Positions 63,891-64,000 of a DNA stretch of 64,000 nucleotides are shown piece by piece (the stretch's first letter is position 1; every line of letters begins with the position of its first letter). The position numbers were made by a program, and so were the translations under genes. The stretch is from Vespa crabro (taxonomy: Eukaryota > Arthropoda > Insecta > Hymenoptera > Vespidae). The notes beneath the pieces were generated by a model. The model worked only from the letters and a program-made list of their open reading frames with translations. It did not search any database and had not been told where the DNA came from. The stretch is taken from assembly GCF_910589235.1 (NCBI RefSeq), contig NC_060961.1, positions 7,679,057 through 7,743,056 of the forward strand, given 5' to 3'.

Positions 63891-64000
63891 TCTTCTTTCC
63901 TACGAAGTCCTTTTTCTGAGCTACGTTGGCCCCTTGAATAACCGTATCTTGAAATTTCGAAACAGTCTTCACCGTCATTCCGAAAAATCAAGAGAGAAGA

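Larger units (their letters stand above)
56001..64000. other. Non-coding right end of the window
   Basis: AT-rich filler, microsatellites and the candidate blocks listed. Complex but uninterpreted sequence also occurs at 56560-56760, 58840-59110 and 59480-59840. No exon recognised. Confidence 0.55.

Noticed and set aside
1..64000. CRISPR arrays, rRNA, viral or retroelement genes
   Set aside because: No spaced direct-repeat array, no rRNA words and no polymerase, integrase or capsid-like frames were seen on either strand.

Overview
This window looks like animal, most likely insect, nuclear DNA, and it is almost entirely non-coding. It is AT-rich but full of undepleted CpG words (TCGA, CGATCG, ACGT). 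It is peppered with long perfect (CT/GA)n and (TA)n microsatellites and polypyrimidine runs, and it has no operons, ribosome sites or dense genes. That texture fits a hymenopteran (wasp, bee or ant). A vespid-like genome is my guess from texture alone and is not proven.

The one confident protein-coding segment is a single 103-base exon on the minus strand at 17074-17176, with a good acceptor and a good donor. It encodes 34 residues plus one base of a Cys/His-rich module matching the N-terminal conserved segment of basonuclin (BNC1/BNC2). Basonuclins are the vertebrate relatives of the Drosophila Disco zinc-finger regulators. The C2H2 zinc-finger exons of such a gene are not in the window, so they should lie beyond position 1. 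The upstream exon(s) lie somewhere at higher coordinates. Most of the window is therefore probably long introns (or upstream flank) of a basonuclin/disco-type developmental regulator. A weak upstream-exon candidate with the right phase is at 49552-49614 (minus).

The clearest mobile element is a non-autonomous hAT-type element at 35784-36156. It has perfect 13-base inverted ends (CAGTGGTTTTCAA) and a perfect 8-base target duplication (ATCTATTC). No transposase, reverse transcriptase, tRNA, rRNA or CRISPR array was seen.

Between the microsatellites are islands of complex, CpG-rich sequence carrying homeodomain, Sox/POU, Runx, E-box, DRE or RFX-like words and palindromes (for example 5935-6010, 7380-7710, 10240-10440, 20540-20750, 22420-22570, 26930-27140, 38670-38712, 46455-46745, 60690-60900, 61715-61860, 63570-63745). 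They are candidate intronic cis-regulatory elements of the gene. This is inference from composition and motif content, because no cross-species alignment could be run. Several medium-length, non-repetitive open frames (15222-15590 plus, 50470-50604 plus, 51008-51589 minus, 31409-31636 plus, 34793-34942 minus) are listed at low confidence. Such frames are expected by chance in CpG-rich insect DNA.
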